Positions 23,643 through 32,198 of a stretch of 33,866 nucleotides of DNA are shown one piece after another (position 1 is the first letter of the stretch; every line of letters begins with the position of its first letter). Under the pieces are notes generated by a model that saw nothing but the letters and a program-made list of their open reading frames with translations, had not been told where the DNA came from and searched no databases. The translations under genes were made by a program, and so were the position numbers. Origin of the DNA: Candidatus Rokuibacteriota bacterium (GTDB lineage Bacteria; Methylomirabilota; Methylomirabilia; Rokubacteriales; CSP1-6); NCBI GenBank assembly GCA_016184125.1, contig JACPDG010000070.1:1-33866 (forward strand), in the 5' to 3' direction.

Positions 23643-25994
23643 ATGGCAGAGATCGGCTCTCGCGCCAAACGGCCCGACGACCCGCGACTGCTGACCGGCC
23701 GCGGCCGGTACGTCGACGACATCGTGCTGCCGCGAATGCTGCACGTCGCGATCGTGCGCAGCCCGCATCCGTCGGCGCGCATCGCGCGACTCGTCACCGA
23801 CGCGGCCCGGTCGGCGCCCGGCGTCGTCCGCGTGCTCACGGGCGAGGAGGCTGCCCGGCTGTGCAAGCCGTACCGCGGGATCCTCCTGCACTACACCGGG
23901 ATGAAGACGGGCGCGATGCTGCCGCTCGCCGTCGATCGCGTGCGATACGCCGGCGAGCCGGTCGTCGCCGTCGCGGCGACCGAGCGCGCCGCGGCGGAGG
24001 ACGCCGCCGAGCAGGTCGTCGTCGACTACGAGCCGCTCCCGGCCGTCCTGAGCCCCGAGGCCGCGCAGGCGCCCGGAGCTCCGCTCATCCATGCCGAGCT
24101 GGGGGACAACGTCATCTACGCGGCCCGGATGTCGGCCGGCGACGTCGACCGCGCCTTCGCCGACGCGGCGCGCACGTGGAGGCGACGGTTCGTGGTCGGA
24201 CGCCACACGGGGGTGACGCTGGAGCCGCGCAGCCTCGTCGCCGACTACGAGCCGGCGACCCGCGCGCTCACCGTGTGGATCTCGACGCAGGTGCCGCACA
24301 TGATGCAGGCGGTGCTCGCGGAGCTGTTCGGGCTGCCCGAGCACCGCGTCCGCGTGGTCGCGCCCGACGTCGGGGGCAGCTTCGGCATCAAGATCCACGT
24401 CTACCAGGACGACATGGCCGCGTGCGCGCTCGCCGTCGCTCTCGGGCGCCCGGTCAAGTTCGTCGCGACGCGGCGCGAGTCGTTCGTGTCGGACATCCAC
24501 GCGCGCGAGCAGACCGTCGACGTCGAGGTCGCCGCGCGCGCCGACGGCACGGTGCTCGGGATGCGCGCGGCGATCACCGCCCCGGTCGGTCCGTACTCCG
24601 CGTATCCGCGGTCCAGCGTGGTCGAGGGCGGCCAGGTCCTGCGGCTGCTGCCCGGGCCGTACCGGGTCGCGAGCTACGACGCGACGCTCCGGGTGGTGGC
24701 GCAGCACAAGGTCATCACGTCGCAGTACCGAGGCGTCGGGCACCCGATCGCCACGGCGGTCACCGAGGCCATGCTCGACACGATCGCCCGCGACCTCGAT
24801 CTCGACCCGGCCGAGGTGCGCCGGCGCAACCTGGTGCGCCCGGAGGACTTCCCGTACACTTCGGCGACGGGCCTCGTCTACGACAGTGGCAGCTACCACG
24901 CCTCGCTCGGCGCGCTGCTCGAGGCCGCGCGCTACGACGAGCTCCGCAAGGAGCAGACGCTCGCGCGACGCTCGGGCCGGTCGATCGGCATCGGGCTCTC
25001 GTGCTTCATCGAGCTGACCGGCCCCGGCGCGCAGTTCTACGGCATCGGCGGGGCGCCGATCTCCGGCCAGGACGGCACGACGGTGCGGGTCGAGCCGTCC
25101 GGCGGCGTGACCGTGCTCACCGGCGTGACCGAGCAGGGACAGGGCACGCGGACCGCGCTCGCCCAGATCGTCGCCGACGAGCTCGGCGTGCCGATCGAGG
25201 CGATCACGGTCGTGTCGGGGGACACTGCCGTCGTGCCGTACGGCGGCGGCACGTGGGCGAGCCGCGGGATGCCGATCGGCGGCAGCGCCACGCTGCTCGC
25301 GGCCCGCGCCCTGAAGGACAAGATCCGCCGGGTCGCAGCCCGTCTGCTGGAGGCGCACGAGGACGACGTGGCGGTCGAGAGCGGGCGGGCCAGCGTCCGC
25401 GGGAGCCCGGACCGGGGACTCACCTTCGCCCACATCGCGAGGACCGTGCACTTCCGGTCCAACGAGCTCAAGGGCCTCGAGCCGAGCCTGGAGGCCACCA
25501 CGCACTATGCGAACCCCGAGGCGTGGACGTTCACGAACGGCGCGCACCTCGCGGTCGTCGAGGTGGACCTCGAGACCGGCGCGGTGCGCCTGCTGCGCTA
25601 CGTCGCCGTCGACGACTGCGGGCGCCTCATCAACCCCGCGCTCGCCGAAGGCCAGATCACCGGCGGCATCGCGCAGGGAGTCGGCGGCGCGCTGTGGGAG
25701 CACTGCGTGTACGACGACGCCGGACAGCTCCTGACCGGCTCGCTCATGGACTACAAGATCGCCCGCGCCGACGACCTCCCGGCGATGGAGCTGCACCATC
25801 GGGAGACGCCGGCGCCGGCGATCGCCGGCGGGTTCAAGGGTGTGGGAGAAGCCGGGACGACGGGCGCGCCCGCCGCCGTCTTGAATGCCGTGAACGACGC
25901 GCTGGCGCCGCTCGGCGTGATGCTGACCGAGCAGCCGCTCACGCCGGAGCGGGTGCTGCGGGCGCTGTGGGGACGCGACACGACCCGATCATGA
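23643..25994 (+). CDS. Molybdenum hydroxylase large subunit (xanthine dehydrogenase/aldehyde oxidase/CoxL-like)
   Basis: 783 aa molybdopterin-binding catalytic subunit. Starts IGSRAKRPDDPRLLTGRGRYVDDI (ald_xan_dh a/b hammerhead), followed by the Mo-cofactor domains: GSFGIKIHVYQDD, QYRGVGHP, TGVTEQGQGTRTALAQI, GDTAVVPYGGGTWASRG, and the catalytic Glu at about 736 in GVGEAGTTGAP. It lacks the AYxCSFR active-site loop of form I CO dehydrogenase. Partners normally needed (FAD-binding CoxM-like and 2Fe-2S CoxS-like subunits) are not encoded in this window. Likely hydroxylates a heterocycle or aldehyde related to the operon's substrate. ATG at 23643; a short upstream ATG (23608) in another frame is ignored. 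Confidence 0.92.
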   Translation: MAEIGSRAKRPDDPRLLTGRGRYVDDIVLPRMLHVAIVRSPHPSARIARLVTDAARSAPGVVRVLTGEEAARLCKPYRGILLHYTGMKTGAMLPLAVDRVRYAGEPVVAVAATERAAAEDAAEQVVVDYEPLPAVLSPEAAQAPGAPLIHAELGDNVIYAARMSAGDVDRAFADAARTWRRRFVVGRHTGVTLEPRSLVADYEPATRALTVWISTQVPHMMQAVLAELFGLPEHRVRVVAPDVGGSFGIKIHVYQDDMAACALAVALGRPVKFVATRRESFVSDIHAREQTVDVEVAARADGTVLGMRAAITAPVGPYSAYPRSSVVEGGQVLRLLPGPYRVASYDATLRVVAQHKVITSQYRGVGHPIATAVTEAMLDTIARDLDLDPAEVRRRNLVRPEDFPYTSATGLVYDSGSYHASLGALLEAARYDELRKEQTLARRSGRSIGIGLSCFIELTGPGAQFYGIGGAPISGQDGTTVRVEPSGGVTVLTGVTEQGQGTRTALAQIVADELGVPIEAITVVSGDTAVVPYGGGTWASRGMPIGGSATLLAARALKDKIRRVAARLLEAHEDDVAVESGRASVRGSPDRGLTFAHIARTVHFRSNELKGLEPSLEATTHYANPEAWTFTNGAHLAVVEVDLETGAVRLLRYVAVDDCGRLINPALAEGQITGGIAQGVGGALWEHCVYDDAGQLLTGSLMDYKIARADDLPAMELHHRETPAPAIAGGFKGVGEAGTTGAPAAVLNAVNDALAPLGVMLTEQPLTPERVLRALWGRDTTRS

Positions 25995-26043
25995 CGCCGT
26001 CGCGCATCGACCCGATGCGTTCGACGGACGCGGGGGAGAGATC

Positions 26044-27000
26044 ATGCCAAAGCTGACGAAAGCCGACGTGCTGAAGAAGGCCGAGGAGCTCAAGAACTGG
26101 GGCAAGTGGGGCCCGGACGACGAGCTCGGCGTGCTGAACTACGTCACCCCGGAAGACATCGTGAACGCCGCCAGGCTGGTGCGGAAGGGCAAGGTGTTCC
26201 GGCTCGGCCTGAATCTCGACGAGAACGGCCCTCAGCGCGGCCTCTTCGGCGGGCGCTGGAACCCGCTGCACCAGATGCTCGCGACCGGGACCGACGCCGT
26301 CGCCGGCAAGCACGACGTCAAGCCCGGCCTCCGCTTCGCGGACGACGCGATCAACCTGCCGACCCAGGCCGCGACGCAGTGGGACGCGCTGGCGCACGTG
26401 TTCATCGGGGAGCAGATGTGGAACGGGTACCCGGCCACGCTCGTCGACTGCCGCGGCGCGCACAAGAACGGCATCGAGAAGTTCGCGAGCAAGATGGTCG
26501 GCCGGGGCGTGCTGCTCGACGTCGCGCGGTTCAAGGGCGTCGAGTGTCTGCAGGACGGCTACGGGATCACGATCGCCGACCTGGACGCCACGGCCAAGGC
26601 GGAGGGCGTCGAGGTCAAGCGCGGCGACTTCGTGATCATCCGCACGGGGCAGATGGAAGACCGCCTGAAGAGCGGCGAGTGGGGCGGCTACGCCGGCGGC
26701 GACGCGCCGGGGCTCGCGTTCGAGACGCTGGACTGGATCCACGCGAAGCAGATCGCCGGGATCTGCAGCGATACGTGGGGCATCGAGGTGCGGCCGAACG
26801 ACACGGGGCCGGACGTGTTCCAGCCCTGGCACTGGGTGACGATCCCCGCGATCGGGATCGTGCACGGCGAGATCTTCTACCTGGCCGAGCTCGCCGAGGA
26901 CTGCGCCGGGGACCGCGTCTGGGAGTTCTTCTTCTGCGCGCCGCCGCTCGTGATCACCGGCGGCACGGGGTCGCCGATCAATCCCCAGGCGATCAAGTAG
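26044..27000 (+). CDS. Cyclase family protein (kynurenine formamidase-like fold)
   Basis: 318 aa metal-dependent hydrolase of the cyclase/arylformamidase superfamily (PF04199 type). The metal motif, usually H-x-G-T-H-x-D-x-x-x-H, appears here as TQWDALAH (about 116-123), the variant typical of the longer bacterial subgroup. C-terminal blocks DTWGIEV and PWHWVTIPAIGIVHGEIFYL also fit. Family members cleave N-formyl or cyclic amide/ester bonds (kynurenine formamidase, isatin hydrolase). ATG at 26044 with GGGGGAGAG upstream. Last gene of the plus-strand run that starts at 15519. Confidence 0.9.
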   Translation: MPKLTKADVLKKAEELKNWGKWGPDDELGVLNYVTPEDIVNAARLVRKGKVFRLGLNLDENGPQRGLFGGRWNPLHQMLATGTDAVAGKHDVKPGLRFADDAINLPTQAATQWDALAHVFIGEQMWNGYPATLVDCRGAHKNGIEKFASKMVGRGVLLDVARFKGVECLQDGYGITIADLDATAKAEGVEVKRGDFVIIRTGQMEDRLKSGEWGGYAGGDAPGLAFETLDWIHAKQIAGICSDTWGIEVRPNDTGPDVFQPWHWVTIPAIGIVHGEIFYLAELAEDCAGDRVWEFFFCAPPLVITGGTGSPINPQAIK

Positions 27001-27033
27001 CCCAGACGATCGTCAGGCAGCGGGGCGCGAGGC

Positions 27034-27094
27034 GGCCGGGTGGCGCCCGGGACTGCGCGCCAGGGGGGCGGGGGCCGCCGGGCGCCACCAGGCC
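27034..27094. terminator. Long inverted repeat between convergent genes
   Basis: GGCCGGGTGGCGCCCGG (27034-27050) pairs with 27078-27094 with one mismatch, loop of 27 nt. It lies between the cyclase stop (27000, plus) and the MFS stop (27193, minus). No T-run, so factor-dependent or structural termination in both directions is the likely role. Confidence 0.6.
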
Positions 27095-27192
27095 GGCTCA
27101 CGCCTCGCTGCTTCACGAATCATCCACCCATGCTGCAGCGTGCCGGAGACCCGGAGCGCAGCGTCGTAGCGGCGTCCCCAACTTCCCTCCGG

Positions 27193-28419
27193 TCAGAGCT
27201 TGCGCAGGCGCACGAACACCAGCGCGCTCGTCCCCGCCAGCGCGACGAGGCCGAGACCGCTCGCTCCGAGCGCGACGGCGACGCCGAACAGCGACGCGAG
27301 GGCGCCGATCTGGAGCTGGCCCAGCGGGGCCAGCCCGATCGCGACGACCCACGCGCCGCCGGCACGCCCGCGCAGCTCCGCCGGCACGCTGAGCTGCATC
27401 AGGCCCTGCGCGAGCAGATCGGCGAGCGCGCCGATCGCGTTCACGACGATCACGACGACGAGGACGCCGGCAAAACCGACGAGCCCCGGCGCGAGGCCGA
27501 GACCGACCAGGCTCGCGCCGAAGGAGCCGAGCACCGCGAGGAAGAGAATGCCGGCGCCGCCGTGCCCCGCGCCGCGCGCGGACACCGCGGAGAGCCCGAG
27601 GATGCCGCCGACCGAGCGCGCGGCGTTCAGCGCGCCGAGCCCCTCCGGCCCCGCGTGGAGGACGTCGCGCGCGAGGCTCGGCAGGAGCACCTGGTGCGAG
27701 AACCCGAAGATCTCGGCCGCGGCGGTGAGCATCATGAGCACCGGGAGCACCGGATCGCTCCGCATCGCCGTGACGAAGCCCGCCAGGCTCTGCCACACCG
27801 AGCCGGGCGCCGAGAGGCTCGTCGCCGCCGGCGCGGATGCGGGGAGGAGCGCGGCCGCGCCCACGAGAAAGCTCGCCGCGACCGCCAGGTACGCGGCGCC
27901 CGAGCCGAGGTGCGCGATGACCGCGCCGGATCCGAGCGAGCCGAGGAGCCAGCCGCCACGCATCGCGACGCCGAGGACGGCGAGGCCGTTCATCAGCTCG
28001 GTGGCGCCGACGGCGTCGTGCGCGTAGCTCTGCCGGGCCGCGTGCTCGACGCCGCGGATCACGCCGGCCACGAAGGTCAGCAGCAGGACGTGCGGCACCG
28101 TCACGACCCCGAGCAGGGTGAGGATGCCCAGCGTCCCGGCGGTCACCGCCTGGCCGGCGCTCGTCGCCATCAGAAGTCGGTGACGCGGCAGCCGGTCGGC
28201 GAGGACGCCCGCGGGCACGCCGACGAAGAAGAGCGGCAGGGACCGCGCGCCCATCGCCACGCCGACCATGAAGGGCGAGCTCGTGAGCTCGAGCGTGAGC
28301 CAGCCGAGCACGACGAGCTCGCCCATCATCCCGACGGAGTTCAGCAGCACGGACGCCCCGAGGCAGCGGAAGTCGCCGAGACGGAAGAGCGAGGGTTGTA
28401 GAGGCGGGCCCGAGTTCAC
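27193..28419 (-). CDS. MFS transporter
   Basis: About 408 aa, around 12 hydrophobic segments, DHA3/EntS-like half pattern: FRLGDFRCLGASVLLNSVGMMGE at the start, GVPAGVLADRLPRHRLL in the loop 2-3 region, ARQSYAHDAVG, and a matching second half. Exporter or uptake carrier; substrate unknown. Start uncertain: GTG at 28419 gives a normal N-terminus but has no good ribosome site. A TTG at 28476 would add 19 residues encoded by the palindromic element at 28406-28473. Downstream of the RraA-like gene. Confidence 0.85.
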   Translation of the reverse strand: MNSGPPLQPSLFRLGDFRCLGASVLLNSVGMMGELVVLGWLTLELTSSPFMVGVAMGARSLPLFFVGVPAGVLADRLPRHRLLMATSAGQAVTAGTLGILTLLGVVTVPHVLLLTFVAGVIRGVEHAARQSYAHDAVGATELMNGLAVLGVAMRGGWLLGSLGSGAVIAHLGSGAAYLAVAASFLVGAAALLPASAPAATSLSAPGSVWQSLAGFVTAMRSDPVLPVLMMLTAAAEIFGFSHQVLLPSLARDVLHAGPEGLGALNAARSVGGILGLSAVSARGAGHGGAGILFLAVLGSFGASLVGLGLAPGLVGFAGVLVVVIVVNAIGALADLLAQGLMQLSVPAELRGRAGGAWVVAIGLAPLGQLQIGALASLFGVAVALGASGLGLVALAGTSALVFVRLRKL

Positions 28420-28473
28420 CCCGGGCCCGGCGAACGTTGGGGGGTGTGGGGGGCCATGTCGGGGCCCCCCACT
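28406..28473 (-). repeat. Palindromic element copy 6, at the 5' end of the MFS gene
   Basis: Minus-strand order: hairpin GGGGGGCCCCGACATGGCCCCCC directly after the RraA stop, then C-run, then hairpin GGGCCCG (28422-28428 side) with CGGGCCC (28406-28412 side). Overlaps the most likely start codon of the MFS gene, so the second hairpin may mask ribosome binding. Confidence 0.8.
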
Positions 28474-28480
28474 CAATCGG

Positions 28481-29152
28481 TCACAGGCGGTAGCCCTTCG
28501 TCTTCAGCGCCGCTTCCACCGCGGATCGGTGGCGCCGCATCCAGTCGTCGAGACTCAGCTTCGAGTCGGCCGCGACCTTCGCCTGCGCCTTCTCCAGGAC
28601 CTCCTCGGCGCGCGCGCGAGGGATCACCACGATGCCTTCTTCGTCCGCGACGACGACGTCCCCGGGATTCACCACGACGCCGCCGCACCGGATCTGCACG
28701 TTCATGCCGCCGTCGCCCACCCGCTTCGCGGGGATGGGCGACACGCCGCGCCCGAACACCGGGAAGCCGTGCTCGCGGGACTCCACGACGTCGCGGATCA
28801 CGCCGTCGACGACGAGCCCCGCCACGCCGTTGTTCTGCGCGATCGCGCAGACGTTGCCGCCGGCGACCGCCATCTCGTCGTCGCCCGCCTCGACGACGAT
28901 GACGTCCCCGGGCCGCGCGAGGTAGATCGACGCGTGGAACATCAGGTTGTCGTGCTTCCCGGTCCGGATCGTGAGGGCCGGCCCCGCGATGCGCGGCGGG
29001 CTGGGCCACAGCGGACGGATCTCGTGGCGCATGACGCAGTAGAGCTCCAGCACGTCGCAGAGCTCGTTCGGCGACAGGCTCGCGTACGCCTTGATGATCG
29101 CGGGGGCCGGGCGGTCGACGGTGGCGTCGAGCGGGCGAAGATCGTCAGTCAC
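28481..29152 (-). CDS. RraA-like protein (HMG/oxaloacetate aldolase-type family)
   Basis: 223 aa. Fold shared by the ribonuclease-E regulator RraA and by 4-hydroxy-4-methyl-2-oxoglutarate aldolase/oxaloacetate decarboxylase. Signature GGNVCAIAQNNGVAGLVVDGVIRD (about 98-121; Arg and Asp of the substrate/Mg site present), and DEEGIVVIP near 171. In a genome of this type the aldolase role in aromatic or organic-acid breakdown is more likely than RNase E control. GTG at 29152 with GGGAGAG upstream. Followed at once by the element at 28406-28473. Confidence 0.9.
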   Translation of the reverse strand: MTDDLRPLDATVDRPAPAIIKAYASLSPNELCDVLELYCVMRHEIRPLWPSPPRIAGPALTIRTGKHDNLMFHASIYLARPGDVIVVEAGDDEMAVAGGNVCAIAQNNGVAGLVVDGVIRDVVESREHGFPVFGRGVSPIPAKRVGDGGMNVQIRCGGVVVNPGDVVVADEEGIVVIPRARAEEVLEKAQAKVAADSKLSLDDWMRRHRSAVEAALKTKGYRL

Positions 29153-29189
29153 GGGTGCTCTCCCATCGGGCGGGGTGGTGGTGATGCCG

Positions 29190-29207
29190 GACTCGCGGGC
29201 GCGAGTC
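29190..29207 (-). terminator. Small hairpin after the unknown-function gene
   Basis: GACTCGC-GGGC-GCGAGTC, 7 perfect pairs, about 14 nt past the stop of the minus-strand gene at 29221-29754 and before the RraA-like gene. No U-run; weak terminator or mRNA-end hairpin. Confidence 0.45.
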
Positions 29208-29220
29208 TAGCACGGGCGAA

Positions 29221-29754
29221 TCAGCTCTCCTTGTCGCCCTGCCCGACGAACCAGCTCACGCGGTTCGCGAAGAGCACGTTGAACGTCGTCAGGCTGCCGT
29301 AGGAGCGCGTGATGTAGCCGTGGAGCTCGAGCTTCTCCTCGGCGCTGAGCGACGGGTGGCTGTTGATCTTCTGCTCGAGGACCCGGAGCTTGTCGCGCAC
29401 CCCGACCAGCTTCTTGAGGAACACCTCGATCGGGATGTCCTTCGCCTGCGCATCGTCACGGCCGGGGATGAGGCGGAGCGTTCCCCCGACCCAGCGCTTG
29501 CCGAGCTCGAGATCCACGTCGAGCCATCCGTGGTCGCCGAGGACGTGACGCACCGCCTGCACGATGCGGTCGAGGTCCGGATCGCCGGGACTCCCCTCGG
29601 GCTGTAGCCCCTCGAAGGTGAACGCGACCATCTTCGCGTCGCCACCGGGGAACACGATGACGTAGCGATCCTCGTCGTACGCGACGACACGGCCGCGCCC
29701 GAAGTCGCGATGCTTGACGATCGTGCCGAGGCCGAAGCGTGGGGTCGCAGTCAT
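29221..29754 (-). CDS. Protein of unknown function with SH3-like (CarD/DUF3553-type) N-terminus
   Basis: 177 aa, not recognised as a named family. Residues about 5-50 (RFGLGTIVKHRDFGRGRVVAY, then IVFPGGDAKMVAFTFEGLQP) resemble the small beta-barrel of CarD-, DUF3553- and UvrD-tail-type domains that bind RNA polymerase or nucleic acid. The rest is charged and mostly helical (EVFLKKLVGVRDKLRVLEQKINSH; LSAEEKLELHGYITRSYGSL), ending near NRVSWFVGQGDKES. No signal peptide or membrane segment. ATG at 29754 with GGAGGAG upstream. A stretch holding two repeat copies separates it from the divergent gene at 30160. Confidence 0.75.
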   Translation of the reverse strand: MTATPRFGLGTIVKHRDFGRGRVVAYDEDRYVIVFPGGDAKMVAFTFEGLQPEGSPGDPDLDRIVQAVRHVLGDHGWLDVDLELGKRWVGGTLRLIPGRDDAQAKDIPIEVFLKKLVGVRDKLRVLEQKINSHPSLSAEEKLELHGYITRSYGSLTTFNVLFANRVSWFVGQGDKES

Positions 29755-29892
29755 GAGAGCTCCTCCGGATGGGATGGCGCCGCCCCCGGCGAGACAGCCC
29801 GCCGACACACGCGGCGACTCGACTGCCATTATCCCAACCCGGTCCCACGAACGCGTGGCACGAGCGTCGGCCCGTGCGCGAGTCGCGTGGTC

Positions 29893-30060
29893 GAGGAGCG
29901 CCACGGCTTTGTCGGGTGCGTCCGCGCACCCCCCGGGGCGCTCCGAGCGCCGGGGGGATTGGACCCGAGGAGCGCCACGGCTTTGTCGGGTGCGTCCGCG
30001 CACCCCCCGGGGCGCTCCGAGCGCCGGGGGGATTGGGGGGCCCGTCGAGGCCCCCCATGA
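29893..30060. repeat. Palindromic element copy 7 with a 74-bp tandem duplication
   Basis: A 70-bp block (29893-29962) is repeated exactly at 29967-30036, period 74. Each block has GAGGAGCGCC, a CCCCCCGGGGCGCTCCGAGCGCCGGGGGG hairpin region and GATTGG. The second copy runs into the full second hairpin GGGGGGCCCGTCGAGGCCCCCC and CATGA. It sits between divergent genes (29754 minus, 30160 plus), unlike most copies. The rest of 29755-30159 shows no gene. Confidence 0.88.
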
Positions 30061-30159
30061 AGTAGTCGGTTGAAACGCGGCCGATCCGGTGGCAGCGTGC
30101 AGAGCAGCGGCGAGCCCTCTTCGCGGAGCCACCGGTCGGATCCAGGAAGGAGACCTCCC

Positions 30160-31344
30160 ATGGCCAGCCTCGAGAGCGTCGACAGGATGTTCAGCCAGGC
30201 CGTCGAGTCGAAGACGATGCCCGGGATCGTCGCGGTCGCCGCGACGGACCAGGGCGAGATCTACCAGGGCGCGTTCGGCAAGCGGGAGCTCGGCAAGGAG
30301 GCGTCGATGACCATCGACACGGTCATGTGGATCGCCTCGATGACGAAGGCGATCACGGCGACCGCGGCGATGCAGCTCGTCGAGCAGGGCAAGCTCGGTC
30401 TCGACCGCCCGGCGCAGGACGTCGTGCCGGACCTCGCCTCCGCCCGGGTGCTCGAGGGCTTCGACGCCGCCGGCAAGCCACGCCTGCGTGCGCCGAGGCG
30501 CCCGATCACGCTGCGTCACCTCCTCACCCACACCGCGGGGTTCAGCTACGAGATCTGGAACCCGGCGGTCGCCCGTTACCAGACGGCGACGAATACGCCG
30601 GGCATCACGACGTGCACGAATGCCGCGCTCACGACGCCGCTGATGTTCGACCCCGGGGACCGGTGGGAGTACGGGATCAACATGGACTGGGCCGGCAAGA
30701 TGGTCGAGGCCGTCAGCGGCGCGCCGCTCGACCGGTACTTCCAGCAGCACATCTTGGGCCCGCTCGGCATGACGGACACGTCGTTCCGGATCTCGCCGTC
30801 GCAGCGCGCCCGGCTCGCGAAGGTCCATCAGCGGGGTGAAGACGGAGCGCTGGCACCGATCGAGTTCGAGATCCCCCAGGCCCCCGAGTTCTGCATGGGC
30901 GGTGGCGGGCTCTACGGCACCGCGACCGACTATCTCACCTTCGCCCGGATGATCCTGCACGGCGGGACGTTCAAGGGGGCCCGGGTGCTGCGCGCCGAGA
31001 CGGTCGACCTCATGGCGGAGAACCACATCGGCGCGCTCGAGGTCGGCGTGATGAAGACCGCGATCCCGGCGCTGTCGAACGACGTCGAGCTCTTCCCCGG
31101 CATCACGAAGAAGTGGGGCCTCAGCTTCCTGATCAACACGCAGCCGGCCTCGACGGGCCGCATGGCCGGCAGCCTCGCCTGGGCCGGGCTCGCCAACACC
31201 TACTTCTGGATCGACCGCACGATGCGGCTCTGTGGCGTCTTCCTCTCCCAGGTGTTCCCGTTCTACGACCGCACGGCGATCGACCTGTTCTCGAGGTTCG
31301 AGACCGAGGTGTATCGGGCGGTGTCGGTGCGGGCCGCGGCGTGA
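30160..31344 (+). CDS. Serine hydrolase, beta-lactamase/family VIII esterase type
   Basis: 394 aa. SxxK catalytic motif S60-M-T-K63 (IASMTKAITATAA), Tyr motif Y171-G-I-N (RWEYGIN) and a C-terminal W-A-G in SLAWAGLANTYFW. No signal peptide visible, so probably a cytoplasmic esterase or amidase of the EstB/LovD-like group rather than a drug-resistance beta-lactamase. The ATG at 30160 follows AGGAAGGAG; the frame is open further upstream into the repeat without support. Its TGA overlaps the pirin GTG (GTGA), so the two are co-translated. Confidence 0.9.
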   Translation: MASLESVDRMFSQAVESKTMPGIVAVAATDQGEIYQGAFGKRELGKEASMTIDTVMWIASMTKAITATAAMQLVEQGKLGLDRPAQDVVPDLASARVLEGFDAAGKPRLRAPRRPITLRHLLTHTAGFSYEIWNPAVARYQTATNTPGITTCTNAALTTPLMFDPGDRWEYGINMDWAGKMVEAVSGAPLDRYFQQHILGPLGMTDTSFRISPSQRARLAKVHQRGEDGALAPIEFEIPQAPEFCMGGGGLYGTATDYLTFARMILHGGTFKGARVLRAETVDLMAENHIGALEVGVMKTAIPALSNDVELFPGITKKWGLSFLINTQPASTGRMAGSLAWAGLANTYFWIDRTMRLCGVFLSQVFPFYDRTAIDLFSRFETEVYRAVSVRAAA

Positions 31345-32192
31345 CCGCGAGCGAGCGCCGCGTCGCGCGCGTGGTCACCGGGCAGCCGACGTCCGAGGGA
31401 GCCGGCGTGCGCCTCACCCGGATGATCGGCACGCCCGAGCTCGACCACGTCGATCCGTTCCTGCTGCTCGACGAGTTCAAGTCGGACCGTGGCGACGACT
31501 ACGTCGCGGGGTTTCCCGATCATCCGCACCGCGGCTTCGAGACGGTCACGTACATGCTCGCCGGCTCGATGCGCCACGAGGACCACGTCGGCAACCAGGG
31601 CGACCTCGGCCCGGGCAGCGTGCAGTGGATGACCGCCGGGCGCGGCATCGTGCACTCGGAGATGCCGCGGCAGACGGACGGCCTGCTCTGGGGCTTCCAG
31701 CTGTGGGTGAACCTCCCCGCGCGGGACAAGATGACCGCTCCGCGCTATCAGGACATCCCGCCCGAGCGCATCCCCGAGGTGACGCTCGGCGGCGGCGTGC
31801 GGGCTCGCGTCATTGCGGGCGAGGCCGGTGGCGCCCGCGGCCCCGTGGAGGGCATCGTGACCCGGCCGCTCTACCTCGACGTGAGCATGACCCCGCGCTC
31901 CCACCTCGTGCACGGTCTTCCCGCGCGCCACAACGCGTTCGTGCACGTGTACGAGGGCGGCGCCACCGTCGGGCCTGCCGAGAGCGGCCGCGCGCTCCGC
32001 GCCGGGCAGCTCGCCCTGCTCGGTGAGGGCGAACGCCTCGGCGTGGCGACCGGCGGCGTCGCCGCCCGCTTCCTCCTGGTGGCCGCGCGGCCGCTCGGGG
32101 AGCCGGTCGCGCGGTATGGCCCGTTCGTCATGAACACGCGCGAGGAGATCGCGCAGGCGGTGCAGGACTACCAGCAGGGAACGTTCGGCTGA
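31341..32192 (+). CDS. Pirin family protein
   Basis: 283 aa bicupin. The N-terminal cupin metal ligands are H61 and H63 (DHPHRGFETVTY) and H105 and E107 (GRGIVHSEMP), all intact. C-terminal pirin-C domain (LYLDVSMTPRSHLVHGLP, and the TREEIAQAVQDYQQGTFG end). Bacterial pirins are Fe-binding proteins with quercetinase-like or redox-sensing roles. Coupled to the esterase-like gene, which suggests action on the product of that hydrolysis, but this is inference. Confidence 0.93.
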   Translation: MTASERRVARVVTGQPTSEGAGVRLTRMIGTPELDHVDPFLLLDEFKSDRGDDYVAGFPDHPHRGFETVTYMLAGSMRHEDHVGNQGDLGPGSVQWMTAGRGIVHSEMPRQTDGLLWGFQLWVNLPARDKMTAPRYQDIPPERIPEVTLGGGVRARVIAGEAGGARGPVEGIVTRPLYLDVSMTPRSHLVHGLPARHNAFVHVYEGGATVGPAESGRALRAGQLALLGEGERLGVATGGVAARFLLVAARPLGEPVARYGPFVMNTREEIAQAVQDYQQGTFG

Positions 32193-32198
32193 GGGTCT

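Noticed and set aside
29858..29873. TGGCACGAGCGTCGGC as a further sigma-54 promoter before the gene at 30160
   Set aside because: The -24 half is perfect, but GG to GC spacing is 11 instead of 10 and the -12 half does not match.
30071..30077. TGAAACG before the serine hydrolase gene as a sixth regulator site
   Set aside because: Half site only, no matching left arm, no partner at 20-21 bp and no correctly spaced sigma-54 promoter between it and 30160.
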